Shown: one piece after another, positions 1-11,015 of the stretch
Layout of the letters: each line of letters opens with the position of its first letter
How positions within the stretch are numbered: the first letter of the stretch is position 1
From: Phycisphaerae bacterium
Lineage (GTDB): Bacteria > Planctomycetota > Phycisphaerae > UBA1845 > UTPLA1
Direction of reading: 5' to 3'
DNA length: 64,000 nt
Assembly (NCBI GenBank): GCA_023150615.1
Contig: JAKLKO010000007.1
Location: forward strand, 45,016 to 109,015
Made by a program: the position numbers and the translations under genes
Notes under the pieces: generated by a model
What the model was told of the DNA's origin: nothing
Databases searched by the model: none
The model's input: only the letters and a program-made list of their open reading frames with translations

Positions 1-639
1 GACCTTGGCCCCGTCGAACCGGCGGGTCTCGTTCATCCAGTCCAGCTTGCCGATCAACCGTTCCTTGCCGTAGATCATCTCCTGCCGGCCGACACGCAGC
101 GTCAGCGGTGTTTCCTCGCCGAGGAAGCGGAGATCGGCGAAAAGCTGGTGCACGTCGAACGTGTTTTCCATGCCGGGAATCTGCGGCAGGTCCCGATCCT
201 CCACGCGAGCATCCACGCCCTCGACGAACACGCGGAAGAGCTTTCGGTACTTCAAGTCGGCGTGCAGCAGATAGCGATGCAGCAGAAAGGTATCGTTGGT
301 CGGATCGCGCGTGCCGAAATTCCGGTTGGTCTCCGATTCCATGCGCACGCGGACTTCTCCGCCGAGCCGCAGCGTCCAGTCCTCGCTGAGGTGGATGTGC
401 TTGATCGGATCGAAGACGTCCTTGGTGTAGCTGCCTTCGGGACCATCCAGGTACGAAAAGTCCTCGTCATAGCGCAGCAACCGGTACGTCGGGCCGACCG
501 ACGTCGCCGGCGCAGACGTCGTGGGCTTCTTGTCTTCCGCCGGCCTGCTGGTTGCGGACGCCGGCTCCCCCGCGCGCGATCCGTCCGCCATCCCAACGCC
601 GGAAGCGACCACGATCAGGATCAAGAGCCTTGCATGCAT
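1..639 (-). CDS. Alginate-export-family outer-membrane porin, 3' end outside window
   Basis: The reverse strand reads open from an ATG at 639 to the window edge, giving at least 213 residues. The product starts with a short hydrophobic signal-like segment and an Ala/Pro/Thr-rich linker. It then shows strand-like sequence typical of alginate-export-type beta-barrels: a LRLGGEVRVRME segment near residue 95 and a LRVGRQEMIYGKERL segment near 190. Such porins let small anions or sugars cross the outer membrane. It follows the nitrite oxidoreductase-like operon on the same strand, so it could pass nitrate or nitrite, but this is inference from position. The C-terminal barrel lies outside the window. 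Confidence 0.75.
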   Translation of the reverse strand, partial: MHARLLILIVVASGVGMADGSRAGEPASATSRPAEDKKPTTSAPATSVGPTYRLLRYDEDFSYLDGPEGSYTKDVFDPIKHIHLSEDWTLRLGGEVRVRMESETNRNFGTRDPTNDTFLLHRYLLHADLKYRKLFRVFVEGVDARVEDRDLPQIPGMENTFDVHQLFADLRFLGEETPLTLRVGRQEMIYGKERLIGKLDWMNETRRFDGAKV

Positions 640-734
640 CGCCCGCCTCACGCCGGACCCGGTTTCGTTCACGAACGATCGACGCGACGTCCGCCGCGCG
701 CTGCGGTGTCGCGCCAACCCGAATCGCACAACCG

Positions 735-905
735 CTAGACCGGAATGCCGATTGCGGCGGCGACGCTGCGAAACAGAGGCGTGAGAAAGCCGGTGACGAA
801 CGCGTTGATCACCCCGCCGAAAATGCCGGCCAGGATCGTCCCGAAGGTGTTGATCAGGACCGCGCTCAGTTGATCGCCGAAACTGTCGATGAACGGTGGG
901 AACAT
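735..905 (-). CDS. 56-residue hydrophobic membrane peptide
   Basis: A small ORF starts at 905 behind a clear Shine-Dalgarno sequence (AAGGAGC, about 7 bases upstream), which is the main reason to accept it. The product is almost wholly hydrophobic with repeated Gly residues (FGTILAGIFGGVINAF), enough for one or two membrane helices, and has no cysteine or histidine. It sits between the HExxH/zinc protein and the porin in the same minus-strand run as the molybdoenzyme genes. The function is unknown. It could be a small membrane partner of the respiratory complex, but nothing in the sequence shows that. Confidence 0.6.
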   Translation of the reverse strand: MFPPFIDSFGDQLSAVLINTFGTILAGIFGGVINAFVTGFLTPLFRSVAAAIGIPV

Positions 906-955
906 GGGTCTGCTCCTTCGATTCCACTCTGGGGCCGTCGAATGCGTCCCGCGCT

Positions 956-1897
956 TCAGCGCCTCGACCCGAGGCGCACCGCAGCACACGCTTCGTATAC
1001 TTCGGCACACCGCGCACAGATCGCCTCGCCGGGGGACCAATGCGGAAAGTCCTCACGAATCGCCTGCGCCAGCTCGTCGCGCCCGGTCAGATCGCCCGCC
1101 CATTCAAACGTCGAGAATCCGCACAGCGCGCACGAGCCGCCGCGCAACGTCGCACCGTTGTCCTTGGGCGCCCGCCTGCTGGCTTCGACGATTGAAAGTC
1201 CGTGCCGCGCCCAATCCAAAAACGTCTCGTGCCGCGGGGCGCGCCACGCGCCCTGCGCATCCAGCTTCTGGATAATCGACTCTCCGTCCGCCGGCGCTCC
1301 CAGACCGAACGCCCGCACCAGCTCGCCCGCCCGCTTTGAGAGGACGTCGCACGGTGCCTGATCCCGCGATGCCAGGCGTACATCGACGCTGATCGCCCAC
1401 AACACGGCATAGCGATCCTGCGTCAGGTTTTTCGCCGCGGCGGTCGTGCCTGCGGGCCGAAACTCGCGGTCGTATCCGAACGCCGGATCGAGCATGTCCT
1501 CGATGTGAAGGAACTCGTGCCGCGCCCAATACTGAAATACCGCCGCATCGCGCAGCGTCGCGGGCGCGACCGCAAGGACGACGGTGTACCGGCCCTCCGA
1601 TCCGAGCAGCTCGGCAGACTGCGCCGCGGCGCCCGGCGCCGGCACGACGACCAGCCGCCCGACGCGCTCGGTCAGTTGCGTGAATTCGCGGGCGATGCCG
1701 ATGATCCGATCCCGCAACCCCAACTCGCTGAACCAGCGCTCATGCAGCTCGGCGAACGCCTGTTCCCGACGTGTCGCATCCCGGTGCGAATGGCAATCGG
1801 CAAACTGCCGCTCGTAGTTCGACCTCAGCAGTGCGTCGCCGCGCGCCGCCTCGAACACACACCGTTCGACCAGATTCGGCTGCACGGCGAGTTGCAT
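956..1897 (-). CDS. Unknown protein with HEFLH motif and C-terminal four-cysteine zinc ribbon
   Basis: This 313-residue protein begins two bases after the TorD-like chaperone stop, so the two are probably co-translated. Near residue 127 it has a RHEFLHIED segment, an HExxH pattern typical of zinc metallopeptidases. Near the C-terminus are two CxxC pairs (CALCGF and CARCAE), about 40 residues apart, which look like a zinc ribbon. No signal peptide is visible, so it is probably cytoplasmic. I do not recognise the family. Its place beside the chaperone suggests a role in maturation or quality control of the molybdoenzyme, which is inference only. Confidence 0.8.
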   Translation of the reverse strand: MQLAVQPNLVERCVFEAARGDALLRSNYERQFADCHSHRDATRREQAFAELHERWFSELGLRDRIIGIAREFTQLTERVGRLVVVPAPGAAAQSAELLGSEGRYTVVLAVAPATLRDAAVFQYWARHEFLHIEDMLDPAFGYDREFRPAGTTAAAKNLTQDRYAVLWAISVDVRLASRDQAPCDVLSKRAGELVRAFGLGAPADGESIIQKLDAQGAWRAPRHETFLDWARHGLSIVEASRRAPKDNGATLRGGSCALCGFSTFEWAGDLTGRDELAQAIREDFPHWSPGEAICARCAEVYEACAAVRLGSRR

Positions 1898-1899
1898 GC

Positions 1900-2670
1900 T
1901 CAGGACGGCTCCTCAAGGACCGCGGCGAGGGCCGGCCCCAGCTCCACCTGCCCGGGCGCACCGCACGAGATCGTCGAATCCTCAGCGCTCGTCGGTCGCA
2001 ACTCCAACCACCGGGGCCCGATCGCGACGTCGAGTTCCCGGCACCACTGCCCCAACACGGCCTCCGCCAGCTCGCCGACCCGCGCCAGAAACGACGTCGC
2101 ATCCGCGCGGCGGATGCGCTCGACGAATGCGGGCATCCACGCCGCGGCGTGTTCCGTCAGAAACTCCCGCGCCGCCGAAACGCAACACGCCGACTGTTCC
2201 TCGTCTTCAGCGCGCGCCTCCATGATCGACAGCACCGCCAGAAACTCCCATTCCGTCGCGAAGAAATCCGCACGCTCCGTGAGCGGGCCGTACGGCTCAA
2301 ACCCGAACGCGCGATAGAAACCCGCGATGTCCGCGAGCGTCTGGCTCTGCTGGAAGACCTCGGACGCACGATACTCCAGTTCGTACGGCGGGGCCTCGGA
2401 CCGTACCGTGTGACCGAGCAACTGCGCCAGTGAGTCCGCAGCCGAGGCGCCGCTGTCGAGCGCCGCAAGCGCGCTGCGAATCAGGGCCGTGTCGAGGCCC
2501 AGTCCCGCGCACGCCTGTTCGAGATCCGCGCGAATGGCGGGCCCGCGAATCAGCTCGACCCATGCCGGCTCGGATTCGCTGAAGCACCCGGCGATAAACC
2601 TCGCCAGGGTCGCGCGATGCAGCGCAGACAACTCGCTAGATCGAATTGGCATGGATGTCGGGGCGGACAT
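1900..2670 (-). CDS. TorD/NarJ-type redox-enzyme maturation chaperone
   Basis: The 256-residue product has the TorD/DmsD layout: an all-helical protein with a central PPYELEY segment and a following LADIAGFYRAFGFEP stretch, then an ERADFFATEWEFLAVL helix. Members of this family hold the molybdoenzyme catalytic subunit, guard its Tat signal and assist cofactor insertion. The start at 2670 is preferred because GAGGAA lies 7 bases upstream; an alternative ATG at 2652 lacks such a site. The start overlaps the end of the Fe-S subunit gene by 35 bases, pointing to translational coupling. The expected client is the Tat-exported catalytic subunit at 4285-7794. Confidence 0.88.
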   Translation of the reverse strand: MSAPTSMPIRSSELSALHRATLARFIAGCFSESEPAWVELIRGPAIRADLEQACAGLGLDTALIRSALAALDSGASAADSLAQLLGHTVRSEAPPYELEYRASEVFQQSQTLADIAGFYRAFGFEPYGPLTERADFFATEWEFLAVLSIMEARAEDEEQSACCVSAAREFLTEHAAAWMPAFVERIRRADATSFLARVGELAEAVLGQWCRELDVAIGPRWLELRPTSAEDSTISCGAPGQVELGPALAAVLEEPS

Positions 2671-3913
2671 GGACGGGTTCCTCGACCTGGGTTCGGAAGA
2701 TCTCGCGGTTCTTGCGATCGAACGCGATGATCGTGTCGTTGAACATCTCGAACGTCTTGCCGCCCACGGTCGTCTCCCAGACCTTTGGGCCTTCTTCGAT
2801 CTGGTATCGGAAGATGATCCGATTCGACCGGCGGAATAGTTGCAGCACCGCGAGCAATTCGCGGTCCGGCGCGCGATACCGCTCCACGGCCTGCTTGACG
2901 CCGGGTCCGAACATCTGCTCGAGATAGCGCGTCGGCACCCACCGCGGCGGAACGTAGTAGCCGTTCGGCTCCGTGCCGAACTGCGGATAGAGCGGCAGCG
3001 CGACCTTGGCCACGTGGACGAGGTAGTAGAGCGGGTTGTACCGATCCTCGACCCAGGCGTTGTCCTCATCCACCCGGACAAGCCCCTGCATGCGCACCTG
3101 TCCGATGCACGCGGCCATGCACCGCGTCTCCATCGGGACGCCATCGGATTCGGGATCGCGGCCCTCGATCCGCGGATAGCACGCGATGCACTTTTCGCTC
3201 GTCCTCGTCGTTCCGCGGTAAAGCGACTTCTTGTACGGGCACGCCTCCACGCACTTGCGGTACCCGCGGCACTCCTGCTGATCGATCAGGACGATCCCGT
3301 CCTCCGGCCGCTTGTAGATCGCGTTTCGCGGACACGCCGCCAGGCACGCCGGGTAGCTGCAGTGGTTGCACAGTCGCGCAAGATAGAAGAACCACGCCTT
3401 GTGCTTGTTCTCACCGGTCGCGTCCTCGCCACGACCGAAGTCCATCGGGCGGTTCAGGCCGCCCGGCGGCGTGTCCTCGTGGATGTTCGGCGAACGCCAT
3501 TCCTCCTCCGTCGGAAGATACCCCAGGACCAGATTCGGCTGATTGCTGCGCGCCACGACCTCCGGTGCTTCGAAGATCGTCTTGCCCGGAAGTTCCCCGT
3601 ATGGCCGGCGCGTATCGCCATTCGGCGAACCCTGCCACGCCAGCCCGTCCGGGTTCGCCTGGCCGAGCAGATCGAGCCCCTTGACGTCCCAGTGCTGCGG
3701 GTAGCCGCCGTACGGCTTCGTCTCGACGTTCGTCCACCACATGTGCTCCTGGCCCTTCGAAAAGGTCCAGGTGCTCTTGCACGCCATCGTGCACGTCTGG
3801 CACCCGATGCAGCGGTTGATGTTGATGACGAACGCAAACTGCTCCTTCGGCGCCGCCTGCGGATACGGATAGCCCATCGCTCGGCCGAGTTGCCAGTTAT
3901 AGACGGTGCTCAT
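2636..3913 (-). CDS. nxrB: Nitrite oxidoreductase/nitrate reductase-type Fe-S subunit (beta)
   Basis: The 425-residue protein is the four-cluster ferredoxin subunit of a type II DMSO-reductase-family enzyme. Ligands are visible as C35-x2-C38-x2-C41-x3-C45, then C182/C185/C190/C194, then C215-C221-C225 with Tyr218 in the place of a fourth ligand (the [3Fe-4S] site), then C242/C245/C265/C269. It has no signal peptide of its own, so it should travel with the Tat-exported alpha subunit. It would pass electrons between the molybdenum site and the haem subunit. Resemblance in length and cluster spacing to NxrB of Nitrospira and anammox bacteria is from family knowledge; the direction of catalysis cannot be read from sequence. 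Confidence 0.93.
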   Translation of the reverse strand: MSTVYNWQLGRAMGYPYPQAAPKEQFAFVININRCIGCQTCTMACKSTWTFSKGQEHMWWTNVETKPYGGYPQHWDVKGLDLLGQANPDGLAWQGSPNGDTRRPYGELPGKTIFEAPEVVARSNQPNLVLGYLPTEEEWRSPNIHEDTPPGGLNRPMDFGRGEDATGENKHKAWFFYLARLCNHCSYPACLAACPRNAIYKRPEDGIVLIDQQECRGYRKCVEACPYKKSLYRGTTRTSEKCIACYPRIEGRDPESDGVPMETRCMAACIGQVRMQGLVRVDEDNAWVEDRYNPLYYLVHVAKVALPLYPQFGTEPNGYYVPPRWVPTRYLEQMFGPGVKQAVERYRAPDRELLAVLQLFRRSNRIIFRYQIEEGPKVWETTVGGKTFEMFNDTIIAFDRKNREIFRTQVEEPVHVRPDIHANSI

Positions 3914-3922
3914 GACAGGCTC

Positions 3923-4246
3923 CTAGTGCTCCAGGACCGGCAGTTGGATCGAACCGCCGGCCGTCTTGGCGATCTGCACGCGCGCCGCTCGCGGACCGCG
4001 CAACAACATCTGTTCTTGAATCAACTCGAGGATGACCTTCGACCCCAGGCCGTCGAGCGCCAGCGTCGGACCCGCATACCGCCGGCTTTCGAACAGCTCC
4101 GCGATCGCCTCGGCGCTCAGTCCGAGGCGGACGTACTCCTCGATGAAGCACTCCGCCATTGCACGGATTGCGCCGGGATCATCCGTGGCGATTTCGACGC
4201 CAGTCAGCGTCATCGGGTCCGTCGGATCGGGATCGTCGTACGGCAT
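3923..4246 (-). CDS. Small acidic protein between alpha and beta subunit genes
   Basis: This 107-residue ORF lies between the catalytic and Fe-S subunit genes, 38 bases after the former and 9 before the latter, so it is very likely co-transcribed. The N-terminus is acidic and Pro-rich (YDDPDPTDP); the rest looks helical, with no cysteines, no signal peptide and no membrane segment. I do not recognise it. Position suggests an assembly factor or accessory subunit. The reading frame is well used and no better frame exists on either strand here. Confidence 0.72.
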   Translation of the reverse strand: MPYDDPDPTDPMTLTGVEIATDDPGAIRAMAECFIEEYVRLGLSAEAIAELFESRRYAGPTLALDGLGSKVILELIQEQMLLRGPRAARVQIAKTAGGSIQLPVLEH

Positions 4247-4284
4247 GGAGTTGTCCTCTCCAGAAAATCCCCGGGCTTCAGGTC

Positions 4285-7794
<3,510 letters not shown>

Positions 7795-7842
7795 GGTTCA
7801 AACCTCCCGATCACAGGGCGGGCGTCCGCCCGCCCGTCCGTC

Positions 7843-9654
7843 TCACTCGATGACCAGTTTCTGCCAGATGCTGATGTTCTTCTTGCCGTCGCGATCGCCC
7901 GCGCTGCCGTCCCAGATTGCGAACGACACCGGGAGATAATCGCCCGACCGGAAGACGCGCTCGTCCCCGCCGTTGTGCGCGTGCTCGTGCGGCAGCTCCA
8001 GCGTTCGCTGAAGCTGGACCATCCACACGCCGCGCTCGTACGCCGCCTGGCCCTGCACGACCTGCACGTTGGCCGGCTTGCCCGAGAGCGTCCCCGGGCC
8101 GCGGGCCACGAGGCACTCGACCGGCGTCTTCAGTGTCGGATCGGCCACGAGGTTTCCTGCGCCCCACGCCGTGATGAACGCGCGGTTGTGCTGCGTGATC
8201 TCGCCGTGCGGCCAATCGACCGAGGACATGTCCTTGGACCGGATCGGACTTTCGTCGTACATGTCCACGGCCCGGTTCGGAAACACGGCGTCGACATCCT
8301 GGTAGCCGTCGGCAATGTTCTTCTGCCGATCCGCCTTCCACATCCAGATGTTGACGCCGCCGTGCGTGGAGGCATCGCCCATGTAGAACGGCGGATCGCT
8401 GGAGAGCGAGAACTGGATCGCAACGGCGTCGCGGAACTCCTCCACGCGAACCGCCCGATCGTCCTGCGTCGGATCAAGCCAGCTCAGCCGGAGCGCCAAC
8501 TCCTTCGAGTTGTGCAGTGCCTGAACGACCAGGCCCTCCACCCGCTGCTCGGTCCACCACAACGGCGAAAGCGCCACGTAGAGCGGCCGGGCCTGATTCC
8601 ACGCCGCATCCGTCGGCCCCGACGGCAGCGCCCCCTCGACGCGCGGCGCGCTGAACGTACCCTGCTGGAGCCGCGCCCGATCCTGCGATCCGGAACGCGC
8701 CAGCGATTGCACGTAGTGAATCAGGTCCCACACCTCGTCCGCCGAGTAAACCCCCTCCGAGGCCGGCATCGGCGTGCCGCGCATGCCCTTCATGATGCGG
8801 CAATACAGCTCCGGCCCTTCCATACCGCCCTTGAAGATCCCGTTGACGAACGATCGCGGCGGATCGGGGAATCCCTCGTCGTCGAACTTCACGGCCTCCA
8901 TGATCGGATGCCCGTCGGCACCGTGGCACGAGGCGCACGCCTCGATATAGATGCGGCGACCGTTGAACCACCGCAGTTGATCGAACGGCGGCTCCGCCGG
9001 CACGACAATGGGAGCGCCGGGCAGCGTGCGCTCGGCGAGGAGCGTCTCCGCCTCGGCGGCCTCGAGGTTCCCGCTCTTCACGTCCGCATCCAGCTCCGCC
9101 CGAACCGCATCGACGTGGATCTGGCGGACGTAGGCCACCAGCGCCCTGAGATCCGAAATCGGCAGATGTCCCCACGGTGGCATGGCGGACCCCGGCATGC
9201 CGCGCGTGATCGTGCGAAGCAGGTCCTCGTCGGACGGAACCTGGTTCTGCGTCGTGGTCAGCCGGAACTTGCCTGTCTTGAAATTGCGCGGGCGCGGATT
9301 CATCAGGTACGCGAACGTGCCGGTGCCGTCGCCGGTCTCCCCATGGCAAACGACGCACTGTCGCGCGAAGAGCGCTCGACCGCGCTCCACGATACGGGGA
9401 TCGACCGCCGGGAGTGCCGTCGCGCTCTGCGACGTCTTGGCGGCCGCGGCGACTCCGGATTCCGCCTTCGACGCGCTCGCGTCCGGTTCCGGCGCATCCG
9501 GCGCTGAGCGCGGAGCGCTCTCATCAACGGCCGCAACCGGGCGCGACGCATCCTTTGAGTCCAGCGCCCGCACGGAACAGGCGACCAACAGCAGCAGCAC
9601 ACCCAGCGCCCAGAGCACTGGAATCGCCGTGGTTTTCAATCGGTCAGCCGACAT
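7843..9654 (-). CDS. Haem subunit: two cytochrome c domains fused to ethylbenzene-dehydrogenase-like haem-b domain (gamma)
   Basis: The first gene of the operon encodes a 603-residue lipoprotein: a hydrophobic leader ends in LLLVAC26, a lipobox. After a long Ala/Ser/Glu linker come two cytochrome c domains with CVVCH at 100-104 and CASCH at 240-244; methionines in GSAMPP and GTPMPA are likely axial ligands. From about residue 340 to the end the sequence resembles the EB_dh domain that binds haem b in NxrC, ClrC and EbdC subunits. Fusion of this gamma-type domain with two haem-c domains would give a direct path from the Fe-S subunit to a periplasmic or membrane-bound partner. It ends 48 bases before the alpha subunit start. 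Confidence 0.88.
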   Translation of the reverse strand: MSADRLKTTAIPVLWALGVLLLLVACSVRALDSKDASRPVAAVDESAPRSAPDAPEPDASASKAESGVAAAAKTSQSATALPAVDPRIVERGRALFARQCVVCHGETGDGTGTFAYLMNPRPRNFKTGKFRLTTTQNQVPSDEDLLRTITRGMPGSAMPPWGHLPISDLRALVAYVRQIHVDAVRAELDADVKSGNLEAAEAETLLAERTLPGAPIVVPAEPPFDQLRWFNGRRIYIEACASCHGADGHPIMEAVKFDDEGFPDPPRSFVNGIFKGGMEGPELYCRIMKGMRGTPMPASEGVYSADEVWDLIHYVQSLARSGSQDRARLQQGTFSAPRVEGALPSGPTDAAWNQARPLYVALSPLWWTEQRVEGLVVQALHNSKELALRLSWLDPTQDDRAVRVEEFRDAVAIQFSLSSDPPFYMGDASTHGGVNIWMWKADRQKNIADGYQDVDAVFPNRAVDMYDESPIRSKDMSSVDWPHGEITQHNRAFITAWGAGNLVADPTLKTPVECLVARGPGTLSGKPANVQVVQGQAAYERGVWMVQLQRTLELPHEHAHNGGDERVFRSGDYLPVSFAIWDGSAGDRDGKKNISIWQKLVIE

Positions 9655-9683
9655 GAGCAGGTCCTCCGAGTCGCACGCCGGTA

Positions 9684-9712
9684 CATTACCTACATGACGA
9701 TCGACTTGTCAA
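9684..9712 (-). promoter_or_regulatory. Candidate sigma-70 promoter of the nitrite oxidoreductase-like operon
   Basis: Read on the minus strand, TTGACA (9712-9707) is followed after 17-18 bases by GTAATG/TAATGT (9689-9683). The -35 box is perfect and the -10 box weak, as expected for an activated promoter. It lies 30 bases before the lipoprotein gene start. A TACAT-TACC-TACAT direct repeat covers the -10 region and could be a regulator site. Confidence 0.45.
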
Positions 9713-9740
9713 CAATAGAGCGCCGAGAAAAATCGCGACC

Positions 9741-10169
9741 CTACGAGCCACGACGCCGCGTCTTGCACAGCCCCTCCACGCCGATCGAATCCAAAGTGGT
9801 CCGCTCCAGCATCCGCCGATACGCAATCGCGATCGGCTTCCAGTACTCGTGGAAGCCGCACGGATGCGAATCATCGCAACGCGGCTGGCCGAACGGGCAC
9901 CGCGACCGCCCGAGCACATCGTCAAACGGCATCAGCACTTCCAGCAATCGGATCTTGTGCCGCGGCCGCGCCAGCCGGAAGCCGCCCCCAACGCCCCGGG
10001 CCGAATCCAAAAGCCCCGCGCGGACCGCGTCGCGGAGAATCCGCGACAGGTAATGCGACGGCACGCCCGTATGCGCCGCGATCTCCTTCGCGAGAACCGG
10101 ACGCTTCGCATCCTGGGCCGCGATGTACACGAACGCACGCAACGCGTATTGGGCCGTCATCGACAACAT
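9741..10169 (-). CDS. Rrf2-family transcriptional regulator with three-cysteine Fe-S site (NsrR-like)
   Basis: The 142-residue protein has the Rrf2 winged-helix fold: an N-terminal MLSMTAQYALRAFVYIA helix, a VPSHYLSRILRDAVRAGLL recognition segment and the GVGGGFRLAR wing. Cys91, Cys98 and Cys104 form the cluster-binding triplet found in NsrR and IscR. NsrR-type members sense nitric oxide through their cluster, which fits the neighbouring nitrogen-oxide genes. The gene follows the methyltransferase by 54 bases, and a TTGACA sequence (10227-10222) overlaps that stop codon, so it may have its own promoter. A 10-bp motif shared with the nnrS promoter lies just before its start, which suggests autoregulation. 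Confidence 0.9.
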   Translation of the reverse strand: MLSMTAQYALRAFVYIAAQDAKRPVLAKEIAAHTGVPSHYLSRILRDAVRAGLLDSARGVGGGFRLARPRHKIRLLEVLMPFDDVLGRSRCPFGQPRCDDSHPCGFHEYWKPIAIAYRRMLERTTLDSIGVEGLCKTRRRGS

Positions 10170-10174
10170 AGGCG

Positions 10175-10184
10175 ATATCTCGAT
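10175..10184 (-). promoter_or_regulatory. Putative Rrf2 operator in its own leader
   Basis: ATCGAGATAT (minus strand) is located 6 bases upstream of the regulator start codon. The same 10 bases occur in the nnrS promoter (12973-12982), and a 9/10 match occurs before the pentahaem cytochrome gene (13328-13337). Binding here would block its own translation or transcription. The role is inferred. Confidence 0.4.
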
Positions 10185-10223
10185 TTCTTTCTCCGCAGAT
10201 GATCTGCGTCCACTGTTACCCTG

Positions 10224-11015
10224 TCAACCGCGATTCGTCAATGTTCCTCCGCGTTCCCAAACGACGATCAGATCGCCGCTCCGTCGTTCGTCGAACGCCT
10301 CACGTGTGTGCGAGCCATACATCTCCGCGACCTTCGCACCGGCTGCACGCAGCGCCTGCTCGATATCGCCACGCGTGAGGCCCACGAACCTGTTTCGCTC
10401 GACCTGCAATCTCGGAGGCTCGTCCGAAAGGTCGACCTCGAGGATTTCGACATGCCCATAAGACCCCTCGCGGCGGATGCTCTTCAGCAGGACGATCGAG
10501 CGCCCTCGATGGTGCACGCGCCGGACCTTTTGCCAGACCGTCCCCGCCGTGTCGAGCGAGTACAGGTTCAGTACGTGGACCACGCCGACGCCTCCGCACC
10601 GCACGTGCCGGACCATCCCGACAATCGCCCGTGCGGCGGCCTCCACCTCCCCGGCCAGCGCCAGCGAATTGCCCAGGCAGACCACCGCATCGAACGGCTC
10701 GGCCGCCGGCGGCGGATCGATGAAGGAACGCTGCGTCCATCGGAGCGCATCGGCCTCGCCGTGCAGTTGCCGGCAGCGATCGATCATCGCCGAGCTGATG
10801 TCTGAGCCTTCCACAAACAGGCCCCACGAATGGAACATCGCCGCATGATGCCCCGTGCCGCACGCAACGTCCGCGACGCGTTTCACCCCGTGCAACTCGA
10901 ACAGGCCTCGAAAAAACGGCGCCTCGTTCGCGAGCCGCTTCGGCCAGTCCACCAGCAGGTCGTACCGATCCGCCAGCGCATCGAATGCAGACGTCACGAG
11001 TTCGTCAGCCGCCAT
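10224..11015 (-). CDS. Class I SAM-dependent methyltransferase
   Basis: The 263-residue protein has a Rossmann-type SAM-binding core: VADVACGTGHHA (motif I, near residue 48), then EGSDIS (motif II) and FDAVVCLGNS (motif IV, near 110). The C-terminal third is beta-rich, as in ubiE-like small-molecule methyltransferases. It overlaps the end of nnrS by 11 bases and so is in that operon. The substrate is unknown. In nitrogen-oxide clusters such enzymes have no settled role, so I only call the fold. Confidence 0.88.
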   Translation of the reverse strand: MAADELVTSAFDALADRYDLLVDWPKRLANEAPFFRGLFELHGVKRVADVACGTGHHAAMFHSWGLFVEGSDISSAMIDRCRQLHGEADALRWTQRSFIDPPPAAEPFDAVVCLGNSLALAGEVEAAARAIVGMVRHVRCGGVGVVHVLNLYSLDTAGTVWQKVRRVHHRGRSIVLLKSIRREGSYGHVEILEVDLSDEPPRLQVERNRFVGLTRGDIEQALRAAGAKVAEMYGSHTREAFDERRSGDLIVVWERGGTLTNRG

